Source: Clostridia bacterium (GTDB lineage: Bacteria; Bacillota; Clostridia; Oscillospirales; CAG-272). From it: a stretch of DNA of 7,069 nucleotides. The number at the start of each line of letters is the position of its first letter. The first letter of the stretch is position 1. Positions 1-5,923 of this stretch are shown here, in pieces. The notes below the pieces were generated by a model. That model was not told the DNA's origin, made no database searches, and saw only the letters and a program-made list of their open reading frames with translations. Both the position numbers and the translations under genes were made by a program. The stretch spans positions 1 to 7,069 of the forward strand of contig JAFNZX010000395.1 in the NCBI GenBank assembly GCA_017382615.1. Direction: 5' to 3'.

Positions 1-60
1 CTTCCTCCCCGTACGCCTGCGCTACGGGGACCCCTTCCTTCCCCCGAGGGGACGGCTTTT
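1..60. repeat. GC-rich palindromic intergenic repeat (left end, partial)
   Basis: CCCCGTA at 7-13 pairs perfectly with TACGGGG at 23-29, and the loop itself contains CGC/GCG. C-rich and G-rich blocks (CCCC...GAGGGG) follow up to about 52. No coding frame is supported. The composition resembles GC-rich palindromic repeats scattered between genes in many Clostridia; that likeness is from memory, not a search. The element may extend left of the window. Confidence 0.5.
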
Positions 61-120
61 CGGCGCGCATCCGTTCCGCTTTCTTGCCTGCAGTGGGTTT
101 TTCTTAACTTAATGACATTG

Positions 121-317
121 CTCCGGGAGGGGGGCTTTGATGGTAGCATCTCGCTTTTCTAAACCGACACGCAACTGACAACGGTAACTTGAATTACAGA
201 AATCTGTGCGATAACTGATATTTCAGCGGTTAACTTCAAAACGAATGAGCATGCCACCGATATAGCCCCCCTCCGGGAGGGGGGAAGGCTGGCGCAGGCT
301 TGTTCCAAGCGCAGGGG
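121..317. repeat. CTCCGGGAGGGGGG repeat pair with hairpins
   Basis: The 14-mer CTCCGGGAGGGGGG occurs at 121-134 and again at 271-284. The second copy is extended to a hairpin (CCCCCCTC, loop CGG, GAGGGGGG, 266-284). It is followed by GCGC..CTTG-TTC-CAAGCGC (about 291-313) and another G run. Between the copies lies AT-richer DNA with two small palindromes (ACAGA-AA-TCTGT and CTGA-TATT-TCAG). This looks like an intergenic repeat unit, not a gene. A short minus-strand frame crosses it but has repeat-driven, unrecognisable sequence. I see no gene anywhere in 1-486. Confidence 0.5.
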
Positions 318-377
318 GGAGAGTGCGAATAGAATAGATTTATGACGCAAATGCGGCAACGAAATTTGCTACATTGC

Positions 378-420
378 ATAAAAAAGCAGGAAGCTGCTCA
401 AAATCGAACAAATTCCTGCT
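378..420 (-). terminator. Rho-independent terminator of the phosphatase-esterase operon
   Basis: On the minus strand AGCAGGAA (420-413) pairs with TTCCTGCT (392-385) around a 20-nt loop and is followed by a run of T residues (384-380). It lies about 70 bases past the esterase stop codon, in the expected orientation. The loop is long, so efficiency is uncertain. Confidence 0.7.
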
Positions 421-486
421 GTTTTACCGCTAATTTGTCAGCCCCATTGTCGGGATTTTTGTTTTGAAGTGATACTGCTTCGCAGC

Positions 487-1266
487 TTATCCAAGCAGAT
501 ATGCCAGCGCGCTTTGGATGTGCATATCCCAGTACTTCCAGGAGTGATTTCCCTCGCTTGTACGGTATTCGTGTGCCACCCCAAGGGCATCCAGGTGCGC
601 CGAGAAGCGGTTGTTGGAGTCAAGCAGCCAATCTTCCGTGCCGCACCAGATAAAGACCTTGGGGAAAGGCGTTCCCTGCTCTTTTTGCCGATCTGCAAGA
701 TAGAACAGATCGTGCTCGGTGCCCGCAAGCTCGGTGGTGCTTTGCATATTGTGGTCAAAAATGCAACGCCATTCGGGCAAAAGTCCAATGCGCTCCAGCG
801 CGGTAATGTCCAAAGAGCCCGACAAGGACGCGCACATACCAAAGCGGTCGGGGTGCGTCAGGGCACTCTTGATCGCGCCGTAGCCCCCCATGGAAAGCCC
901 TGCTATGATATTGTCCTCGGGTTTCTCGGACATGCCCTTAAAAAAGCTGCGGCACTTATCGGGCAGCTCCTCGGTCACAAAGGTCAGATACTTCTCGCCG
1001 CCTACGGTATCGGTATACCAGCTTCTGCCCACCGCAGGCATGACGACCGCGATATTGTACTCGCTTGCATAACGCTCGATAGAAGTTCTTCTCATCCAGA
1101 TAGAGTGATCGTCGGACAAGCCGTGCAAGAGATACAGCGTCTTAAAGGTGCTCTCCCCTTTGGCGTCCATGCCGATCATGGTTGTCGCCCTCTCGGGCAG
1201 AATGACGTTGACCGACACCTGCACCATCAGCGCGTCGGAATGAAATTGCAGCTGCAAAAAAGCCAT
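487..1266 (-). CDS. Esterase family protein (alpha/beta hydrolase, EstA/esterase D-like)
   Basis: A 259-residue serine hydrolase of the EstA (tributyrin esterase)/esterase D type, predicted to cleave short-chain acyl or acetyl esters in the cytoplasm. The chain begins with a beta-rich segment. The oxyanion-side motif LHGLSDDHSIW is at about 47-57. The nucleophile elbow GLSMGG places Ser125 as nucleophile. CGTED (208-212) carries the likely acid Asp212, and GNHSWKYWD (239-247) carries the likely catalytic His241. The length is normal for the family and no signal peptide is visible. The ATG is preceded by AAGGGGG, which overlaps the stop codon of the upstream phosphatase gene. With 9 nt between the two genes they are almost certainly co-transcribed and translationally coupled. 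The physiological substrate cannot be told from sequence; S-formylglutathione hydrolase and carbohydrate esterases share this fold. Confidence 0.93.
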   Translation of the reverse strand: MAFLQLQFHSDALMVQVSVNVILPERATTMIGMDAKGESTFKTLYLLHGLSDDHSIWMRRTSIERYASEYNIAVVMPAVGRSWYTDTVGGEKYLTFVTEELPDKCRSFFKGMSEKPEDNIIAGLSMGGYGAIKSALTHPDRFGMCASLSGSLDITALERIGLLPEWRCIFDHNMQSTTELAGTEHDLFYLADRQKEQGTPFPKVFIWCGTEDWLLDSNNRFSAHLDALGVAHEYRTSEGNHSWKYWDMHIQSALAYLLG

Positions 1267-1275
1267 AATGCCCCC

Positions 1276-1992
1276 TTAGAATTTGTAGTAGTTATTGTAG
1301 CCCGCCATCAAGCCCTCACGGTACAGATGCCCATCGCCCGACACCTGCAGCACCTTGGGATAGACGTATTTGCCGTTTTGCCCAAAGTGAATGACGCTCA
1401 TGGAGCTGTGCGTAAAGTCAAAATGCGTGGCAAACTCGGGATACGGGATGTCCAGCATGGACGAGAAAAAGCACATGCCAAAGCCCTGATGCGCAAACAG
1501 TGCAACTCTTTGATTGTTCGGCTCCACGATCTCATAGCGGCAATGCTCGCGGTCGTGACGGTAGCCAAGGCTCAAAAAGAACTCGTCCACAGCGGCATTG
1601 ACACGCGCAACACCCTTGCCGAAGTCGTATTTGACAAGGTCCGGGTGCTCATACCATCTGTCGCTCAGCGCACGCACCTCGGGCGAGCGGAAGATTTCCA
1701 AAATGGCGGGATCGTAAAAGCACCAGGTATGAATTCCCGTAGAGGCATCAATGGAAAAATCCTGCCATGCAAGTCCCTCGTCTGCCCAAGGGCAGAGGGT
1801 CTTTTCTTGTTTGAGCAGATCACACGTCGGCTGCGCGGTCTGCTGTGCACGCACGGAGGGCGAGGAAAAAATCTTGTCCAGCCCATAGCTGACAAAACGC
1901 TTGGAGAGTGCCTTTGCCTGCTCGTGACCGAGCGGGGTCAGGCTGTCCGGATTATAAATAGGATCGCCGTGGCGAACGTAGAAAAATAACAT
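1276..1992 (-). CDS. Histidine phosphatase family protein (phosphoglycerate mutase-like)
   Basis: A 238-residue cytoplasmic branch-1 histidine phosphatase, acting through a phosphohistidine intermediate on an unknown phosphate monoester. The N-terminus gives VRHGD, with Arg7 and His8 as the phosphate-binding and acceptor residues. FSSPSVRAQQTA supplies Arg48. An acidic stretch at WADEGL (69-74) may hold the proton donor, and FAHQGF supplies the second catalytic His168. The middle (about 85-150) is longer than in minimal SixA-type proteins and has no motif I can name. The start is supported by AAGGAGG five bases upstream of the ATG. It is the first gene of a two-gene operon with the esterase and has its own promoter just upstream. 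True phosphoglycerate mutase is unlikely because the sequence lacks the typical RHGESxWN start. Confidence 0.92.
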   Translation of the reverse strand: MLFFYVRHGDPIYNPDSLTPLGHEQAKALSKRFVSYGLDKIFSSPSVRAQQTAQPTCDLLKQEKTLCPWADEGLAWQDFSIDASTGIHTWCFYDPAILEIFRSPEVRALSDRWYEHPDLVKYDFGKGVARVNAAVDEFFLSLGYRHDREHCRYEIVEPNNQRVALFAHQGFGMCFFSSMLDIPYPEFATHFDFTHSSMSVIHFGQNGKYVYPKVLQVSGDGHLYREGLMAGYNNYYKF

Positions 1993-2019
1993 AGCTGCCT
2001 CCTTGGGGTGTTTTTTTCT

Positions 2020-2048
2020 ATTATATCACAATTGCCTCGTTTGCACAA
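2020..2048 (-). promoter_or_regulatory. Sigma-A promoter of the phosphatase-esterase operon
   Basis: The minus strand shows TATAAT at 2025-2020 preceded by TGA, giving an extended -10 (TGATATAAT). A weak TTGTGC lies at the -35 position with a 17-bp spacer. The predicted start is about 20 bases upstream of the AAGGAGG site of the phosphatase gene. The assignment rests mainly on the extended -10. Confidence 0.65.
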
Positions 2049-2092
2049 TCATCATTTCGCACGAAAAATCGACACGCTTTATATGCAAAATG

Positions 2093-2122
2093 AAAAGCGA
2101 TCATCCAAAGACGACCGCTTTT
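2093..2122 (-). terminator. Terminator hairpin after the metallophosphoesterase gene
   Basis: A 13-bp stem (AAAAGCG... on each side, two G-U pairs on the minus strand) closes a TTTG loop and starts 5 bases after the stop codon. The descending arm ends in TTTT followed by CATTTTG, so the U tract is interrupted. The AAAA/TTTT flanks mean it could also work on the opposite strand. It separates this gene from the phosphatase-esterase promoter. Confidence 0.75.
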
Positions 2123-2127
2123 CTCTT

Positions 2128-3408
2128 TTATTGCGCCTTGTTGGCAAAAATGCTTGCCCAATCGATCTCCGCGCCTGCGTTCTTACAGTAGTAAATGTAG
2201 GGATCGACGATATTGCCCTCGGCATCCAGCTTCATAACCGTACCGCCTACCAACGGCGTATCGTTAGACACCCATGCAAACGTGATGTTTCCGTTTGCAT
2301 CGACATAATTCACTCGGTCATAGCAGGAGGATTTCATACCGTACTGCACGCGAATCCCCTCGTAGACGATGCTTGCGCTGTTTGCGTGCTCGTGACCCAA
2401 GAAGATCGAATCTACGCCCAGCTCCTTAAAGCTCTTCCAAGCCCTCTTGTTGGCATCCCAGAAGGTCTCGTGCACATAGCCGATGTAGCCGAAATCGCCC
2501 TCCTGGCGGTTTTCTGCGTAATCGATATACACGGGAGTCGAGCCATCCGTGCCGTATTTTGCAAACACATCCCCCAGCACGTCGGGCTGGATATGGAAGG
2601 CAACCGAAAGCTTGGTATCGGGAGAAATGGCAACGATTTCATTGATCACGCCCTTATACCAGTTGATCTGCTTGGTGGTCAAGCCCGAATCGCGGCGCAG
2701 GTATTTGTTTTCCAGCGAAGCGGAGCTTGCGTTACCGCAGCCATTGGAGTCCATCATAACGAATACGCGGGTCAGCTTGCCGCCCTGCTCGATGCCAACG
2801 GTATAGTTACCGTTGCCGTGCAGCTCACGCTGCACGAACAAGCAATGCTCGGCGTTTACAAACTGCTCGCATTGCCAATCCACACCCATGGCACTCTCGT
2901 TGTCATGGTTGCCGAACACGGGTGCCCACGGAATACCAAACGACTCCATAAACGCCACAAACTCAAGAAATACCGATCCGTTGTCGTCAAATTCACCGTA
3001 TACGATATCGCCCGTAAGCAGAATCAGATCGGGCTTGGTCTCGGTAATAATCTCGCGCAGGTAATCATAGCAAAGTGCATCCTTTTTGTCCGCACCCCAG
3101 ATCTCCTTCTGCGAACTGCCAAGACGGTCGGGGGTTCTGCATTGCGATGCGTCAATGATCTGCGTATCGGTCAGCTGCAAAATCACTGCCTGGCGATCAG
3201 CAGGCACGCTGACGATAAAGTCCACCAGCTCCATGGCTGCCGCATCCTCGGGCGCGGTGGAGACCTCCTCGGTCTCGGTGGGTGCTTCGGTCACAGCCTC
3301 GGTCGATTCTGCGGGATCGTCTTCGGTTTCCTCGGGTGTGCCGTTGCAGGACGCAAGACAAGACATGCAGAAAAGCAGGCTTAAAAGAATCAAAAGGAGT
3401 TTTTTCAT
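2128..3408 (-). CDS. Lipoprotein metallophosphoesterase (calcineurin-like/purple acid phosphatase-type)
   Basis: A 426-residue secreted, membrane-anchored phosphoesterase. A type II signal peptide with a hydrophobic core (4-18) ends in the lipobox LASC, so Cys21 should be lipidated. A Glu/Thr/Pro-rich spacer follows (24-57) and lifts the enzyme off the membrane. The metal-binding motifs are then in family order: DTQ (81-83), GD (133-134), GNHD (166-169), a lone His at 272 and GHEH (338-341). The first motif is D-x-Q rather than the usual D-x-H. GHEH and GNHD are intact, so the two-metal site is probably functional. The ATG is preceded by GAGG at 7-base spacing. It is a monocistronic unit with its own promoter and terminator. 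A phosphate-scavenging or nucleotide-hydrolysing role outside the cell is plausible; the substrate is unknown. Confidence 0.92.
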   Translation of the reverse strand: MKKLLLILLSLLFCMSCLASCNGTPEETEDDPAESTEAVTEAPTETEEVSTAPEDAAAMELVDFIVSVPADRQAVILQLTDTQIIDASQCRTPDRLGSSQKEIWGADKKDALCYDYLREIITETKPDLILLTGDIVYGEFDDNGSVFLEFVAFMESFGIPWAPVFGNHDNESAMGVDWQCEQFVNAEHCLFVQRELHGNGNYTVGIEQGGKLTRVFVMMDSNGCGNASSASLENKYLRRDSGLTTKQINWYKGVINEIVAISPDTKLSVAFHIQPDVLGDVFAKYGTDGSTPVYIDYAENRQEGDFGYIGYVHETFWDANKRAWKSFKELGVDSIFLGHEHANSASIVYEGIRVQYGMKSSCYDRVNYVDANGNITFAWVSNDTPLVGGTVMKLDAEGNIVDPYIYYCKNAGAEIDWASIFANKAQ

Positions 3409-3442
3409 GGGTTTTCCTCGCTTTCAAAAATATCTTGCATGT

Positions 3443-3471
3443 ATTATAGCATATAAATGTTGGATTGGCAA
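3443..3471 (-). promoter_or_regulatory. Sigma-A promoter of the metallophosphoesterase gene
   Basis: On the minus strand TTGCCA (3471-3466) is followed after 17 bp by TATAAT (3448-3443). The TATAAT is preceded by TGC, giving an extended -10. The predicted start leaves a short leader of roughly 25-30 bases before the ATG at 3408. Five of six -35 bases and all -10 bases match consensus, so strong constitutive expression is likely. Confidence 0.8.
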
Positions 3472-3499
3472 GGTATATATGAATAAAACCCCAAGTTTT

Positions 3500-3604
3500 G
3501 TAGGGGCGATTCACGAATCATCCGCCAATTGCGAGCCAACCGGCTGACTTTACCCATATAGTGCGCAAGCGAAACCCGCGGGCGATTCGTTCAGTCGCCC
3601 CTAC
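3500..3604. repeat. MITE-like inverted-repeat element (GTAGGGGCGA termini)
   Basis: GTAGGGGCGA (3500-3509) and its exact complement TCGCCCCTAC (3595-3604) bound a 105-bp stretch. The similarity continues inward imperfectly (CGAATC...CCGCC against GGCGATTCG). The centre adds TTGCG/CGCAA and the hairpin AGCC-AACC-GGCT (3534-3545), so the whole unit can fold on itself. It contains no open frame. Elements starting with TAGGGGCGATTC are, from general knowledge, common intergenic repeats in Clostridia and other bacteria; they are probably non-autonomous. No clear target-site duplication is visible. Confidence 0.6.
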
Positions 3605-3611
3605 TGAACAT

Positions 3612-3759
3612 GGTATGTGGTGGGACTTGGTCTCGGCGCGACGACGCAAAAGCCGCGTTTTGATGCGGTCTTTTGCTACGCGCCTCGGTCAGGTGCGGTT
3701 CTGACATGCCACCGGCATGTCATTCATTGCCGCGCCCCTTCAAGTCCCACGTTAATACC
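3612..3759. other. Candidate structured RNA or palindromic element, three-way junction
   Basis: The segment folds into a three-way junction. P1 is GTGGGACTTG (3620-3629) with CAAGTCCCAC (3741-3750), possibly extended by GGTAT (3612-3616) with ATACC (3755-3759). P2 is GGCGCG (3635-3640) with CGCGCC (3679-3684), continued by GCAAAAG (3646-3652) with CTTTTGC (3670-3676) and CCGC with GCGG. P3 is GGTGCGG (3692-3698) with CCGCGCC (3730-3736), capped by a 9-bp stem TGACATGCC/GGCATGTCA (3702-3722). The P3 base contains a pair that is G-U on the plus strand but A-C on the minus strand, weakly favouring plus-strand RNA. No promoter is convincing. I do not recognise the family, and a mobile palindrome is the main alternative. 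Confidence 0.5.
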
Positions 3760-3764
3760 GTCAA

Positions 3765-3799
3765 CAAAAAAGCAGATAGGCGAATGCCTACCTGCTTTT
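3765..3799 (-). terminator. tRNA-Leu terminator, possibly bidirectional
   Basis: AAAAGCAG-A-TAGGC, loop GAAT, GCCTA-C-CTGCTTTT forms a near-perfect hairpin with one internal mismatch. Read on the minus strand it begins two bases after the tRNA CCA end and is followed by TTTTTTG. On the plus strand the same hairpin ends in TTTTC, so it could also stop transcription through the structured element at 3612-3759. Confidence 0.85.
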
Positions 3800-3800
3800 C

Positions 3801-3887
3801 TGGTGCCGGTGGTGGGACTTGAACCCACACGATGTTGCCATCGCCAGATTTTGAGTCTGGTACGTCTGCCGATTCCGTCACACCGGC
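3801..3887 (-). tRNA. tRNA-Leu (anticodon CAA)
   Basis: An 87-base class II tRNA with the 3' CCA encoded. The acceptor stem is GCCGGTG with CACCGGC plus discriminator A. The anticodon stem CCAGA/TCTGG holds the loop CTCAAAA, giving anticodon CAA, which reads UUG. The long variable arm CGATG-GCAA-CATCG is characteristic of leucine tRNA. The T-arm is GTGGG-TTCAAGT-CCCAC. All stems are intact. It stands alone with its own promoter and terminator. Confidence 0.97.
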
Positions 3888-3902
3888 ATCATCGACTTGT
3901 AT

Positions 3903-3931
3903 ATTATATCAAACTCCGTCTGCAATGTCAA
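3903..3931 (-). promoter_or_regulatory. Consensus sigma-A promoter of tRNA-Leu
   Basis: On the minus strand a perfect TTGACA (3931-3926), a 17-bp spacer and a perfect TATAAT (3908-3903) preceded by TGA (extended -10) sit so that transcription would begin about 8-10 bases before the tRNA. The short leader is typical of stable RNA genes. Confidence 0.92.
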
Positions 3932-3995
3932 GATGTTTTGTAAAAAATATTGATATTTATTCGTAGTTTTTCTATGGCACACTAAGAAAACGCCT

Positions 3996-4619
3996 TCAAA
4001 TCTCCCTCTTCTTGAAGAACACCACCGACAAATACCACGACAGTGCGTAGATACCCGCGACAATCAGTAAAAGCACGGGCAGGACGCTGTCAAGCGCCAT
4101 GTGCTGCGGTATTTCTTTGCCGAGCACTACGGACGCGCCTCCGCCCAAGCCGCATACAACACCGACCATGACGTAATAGGTGATTCTTCCCTTCTCTACG
4201 CCCAGCTTGAAAATAAAGGGCAGGCTGACCGACGAGGAAAACAGCGACAGAATCGCTATAAGCATCAGCGTTATCAGATATTCACGCAACATAAAGCTAC
4301 CGCTCATACGCATTTTGACCGCCTGCACGGCTGCAATCACAAGCAGCATCAAAATCTGTCCTGTCAGTCCGATCAGATACTTACTGCTGACGATTTGCGT
4401 TTTGGTATAGGGCATGGTCATGCTGTATTGCAGCCACCTGCTGCGCTCATCGTATGCAAGCAGCGTGGTGGGGATCAGCCCGCATATCATGCCGGGATAG
4501 AACAGGATAAACAGACTATCGTTAAAAAATGCAAGAATCAAAAACAGGACGGATACCACCAATGTCATTCTGCAGTACTTGATCGTCATATAAAAATCCT
4601 TGAGTAACAGCCCTTTCAT
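3996..4619 (-). CDS. ABC-2 type transporter permease (ABC2_membrane_5-like)
   Basis: A 207-residue integral membrane protein, the membrane half of the ABC transporter whose ATPase lies just upstream. The N-terminus MKGLLLKDFY is the cytoplasmic start typical of ABC2_membrane_5-type permeases. About six hydrophobic segments can be seen: roughly 19-32, 36-55, 83-100, 115-138, 148-166 and 178-202. The cytoplasmic loop after the second (DERSRWLQYSMTMPYTK, 57-73) resembles the family's conserved coupling region. The start ATG overlaps the ATPase stop as ATGA and is preceded by AAGGAGG, so translation is coupled. No strong terminator follows: only an AT-only hairpin near 3945-3958 and a CTTCAA/TTGAAG stem around the stop codon. 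Transcripts may therefore read into the tRNA-Leu gene. The substrate is unknown. Confidence 0.9.
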   Translation of the reverse strand: MKGLLLKDFYMTIKYCRMTLVVSVLFLILAFFNDSLFILFYPGMICGLIPTTLLAYDERSRWLQYSMTMPYTKTQIVSSKYLIGLTGQILMLLVIAAVQAVKMRMSGSFMLREYLITLMLIAILSLFSSSVSLPFIFKLGVEKGRITYYVMVGVVCGLGGGASVVLGKEIPQHMALDSVLPVLLLIVAGIYALSWYLSVVFFKKREI

Positions 4620-5461
4620 GCTCTCGCCTCCTTTATCATGGTCACGAACAGCTCCTCTATCGTGATCGGTCCGCGCGCAAGCTCTTGCGGTACGTCCTCT
4701 CTTTTCATGACCAGCTCAACGCCGTAGGGCGTTTCTCTTTTATGCAAAATCGCCCCTGCGGGAAGCGTTGCAAGCTGCTCCCTTGTGCAGCGCACGCCGC
4801 AGTACGTATCCAGCAAAGCGTCCTTTTCTTGGCAAAGCAGCAGCTTGCCATGGTGCAAAAACGCCACGTAATCACAAAGACGCTCCAGGTCGCTGACGAT
4901 ATGCGAGGAAATGAGAATGGAATGCTCCTCGTCCCTTGTAAACTCGTAAAACATTTCCACCACCTGATCGCGCACCACGGGGTCAAGACCGCCCGTTGGC
5001 TCGTCCAATACAAGCAGCTTGGCACCGTGCGACATGGCAACGGCAATGCCCAGCTTCATCTTCATACCGCGCGAAAACTCCTTGAAGGGCTTTTTTTCGG
5101 GCAAGGAAAGCCGCAAAAGCAGCTCGTTGTATTTTGCCATATCCCAATTTTTATAAGTGTTTTGCATAACCTTGCCAACCTGACGTGCGTTTAAGCATTC
5201 GGGAATACCCACCTCGTCCAGCACCACGCCTACATCTTCCTTAATATCGCGGGCATGCTTATGATGATCCATGCCAAGCACCGAAATATAGCCGTCGTCA
5301 AGCTGCAGCATATCCAGAATGAGCTTGATCGTGGTTGACTTTCCAGCACCGTTTTGCCCGATCAAACCGATGATGCAGCCGCCGGGCAGCGTCAGATCAA
5401 TGCCTTCAAGGCAAAAATCGGGGTATTTTTTGGTGACGTTTCTAAGCTCCAATGCGTTCAT
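4616..5461 (-). CDS. ABC transporter ATP-binding protein (YtrB/BcrA-like)
   Basis: A 281-residue ATPase that powers the neighbouring permease at the inner face of the membrane. Walker A GQNGAGKS is at 35-42. The Q-loop region reads GVVLDE (78-83), where the usual Gln is replaced, as is common in this exporter group. The signature is FSRGMKMKL (129-137), a YtrB/BcrA-type variant of LSGGQ. Walker B LLVLDEP is at 149-155, the D-loop GGLD at 157-160 and switch His187 in SSHI. The roughly 80-residue C-terminal tail is typical of ABC-2 exporter ATPases. A start 18 bases further upstream exists, but GGAGG followed by 9 bases points to the ATG at 5461, which overlaps the GntR stop codon as ATGA. It is the middle gene of a repressor-ATPase-permease operon. 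Confidence 0.95.
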   Translation of the reverse strand: MNALELRNVTKKYPDFCLEGIDLTLPGGCIIGLIGQNGAGKSTTIKLILDMLQLDDGYISVLGMDHHKHARDIKEDVGVVLDEVGIPECLNARQVGKVMQNTYKNWDMAKYNELLLRLSLPEKKPFKEFSRGMKMKLGIAVAMSHGAKLLVLDEPTGGLDPVVRDQVVEMFYEFTRDEEHSILISSHIVSDLERLCDYVAFLHHGKLLLCQEKDALLDTYCGVRCTREQLATLPAGAILHKRETPYGVELVMKREDVPQELARGPITIEELFVTMIKEARA

Positions 5462-5835
5462 TCTTTTTCCTCCATACAAAACGTGATCATTTCAATAACG
5501 TCCTCCAAAGACAAATTGCAGGATACGGCAAGGCGCGCGATCTGCTCTGCATGCTGCTCAATACGGCGCAAATTTTCCTCGCGCAAAAGCTCCACGTTCT
5601 TGGGAGCAACGTAGCAGCCCTTGGCAGGCAGCGTATAAATAAAGCCTTCCCTTTCCAGCTCCTCGTAGGCACGCTTGGTGGTAATAAAACTGATGCGCAG
5701 ATCCTTGGCAAGTCCGCGAATGGACGGCAGCAGCTCGTGCTCGGCAAGCTCTCCCCCAATGATCTGATTTTTGATCTGCGAGTAGATCTGGTTGTAGATC
5801 GGCTCTCCGCTCTTATTGTCAATGAGAATGTTCAC
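5458..5835 (-). CDS. GntR family transcriptional regulator (YtrA subfamily)
   Basis: A short 125-residue GntR regulator that most likely represses its own ABC transporter operon. The winged helix spans about 10-78: EPIYNQIYSQIKNQII (helix 1), LPSIRGLAKDL (36-46), a recognition helix near 48-60 with TTKRAYEELE, and the wing GFIYTLPAKGCYV (64-76). The remaining 45 residues form a short two-helix tail instead of a large ligand-binding domain, which defines the YtrA subfamily. The start is a GTG with AGAGGTG upstream. An open frame extends a further 64 codons upstream but runs through the promoter and operator, so that longer start is rejected. In B. subtilis YtrA responds to cell-wall-active antibiotics; a similar inducer here is only inference. 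Confidence 0.93.
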   Translation of the reverse strand: MNILIDNKSGEPIYNQIYSQIKNQIIGGELAEHELLPSIRGLAKDLRISFITTKRAYEELEREGFIYTLPAKGCYVAPKNVELLREENLRRIEQHAEQIARLAVSCNLSLEDVIEMITFCMEEKE

Positions 5836-5854
5836 GTTGTCACCTCTGTTATAT

Positions 5855-5895
5855 CTGTATATATGTATTATACACAGTACGAGCTTGATTGTCAA
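5855..5895 (-). promoter_or_regulatory. Consensus promoter with overlapping operator, GntR-ABC operon
   Basis: On the minus strand TTGACA (5895-5890) and TATAAT (5872-5867) are both perfect and separated by 17 bp. An imperfect palindrome with arms CTGTGTATA and TATACAG (5877-5855) covers the -10 and the expected start region. Its position is what an autorepressor needs: bound GntR protein would block RNA polymerase. The leader to the GTG start is only about 25 bases. Confidence 0.85.
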
Positions 5896-5923
5896 GTAGG
5901 TGTGGCAAATTTCCGATTCCAAA

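Noticed and set aside
1..320. CRISPR array
   Set aside because: The repeated GC-rich blocks are irregular in spacing and sequence, only two clear copies exist and no cas gene is present.
159..359. 66-codon minus-strand frame in the left repeat region
   Set aside because: It spans the GC-rich hairpins, has no ribosome site I can support and no recognisable sequence.
469..1989. 506-codon open frame on the plus strand
   Set aside because: It runs antisense to the esterase and phosphatase genes, both of which have complete catalytic motifs and ribosome sites. The plus-strand translation has no recognisable domain and arises from codon bias.
2008..3384. 458-codon open frame on the plus strand
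   Set aside because: It is antisense to the metallophosphoesterase, which has a lipobox, all metal motifs, a promoter and a terminator. The plus-strand product shows no family signature.
3445..3560. Plus-strand promoter for the structured element within 3500-3611
   Set aside because: TTGCGA (3529-3534) and TATAGT (3557-3562) are 22 bp apart, too far for sigma-A; no better pair was found.
3612..3887. Integrated genetic island at tRNA-Leu
   Set aside because: The direct repeat is only 13 nt, the interval is 192 bp and there is no integrase or phage gene in the window; kept only as a weaker finding about tRNA-arm duplication.
3617..3943. 108-codon plus-strand frame
   Set aside because: It crosses the structured element, the terminator and the tRNA-Leu gene on the opposite strand, so it cannot be a real protein gene.
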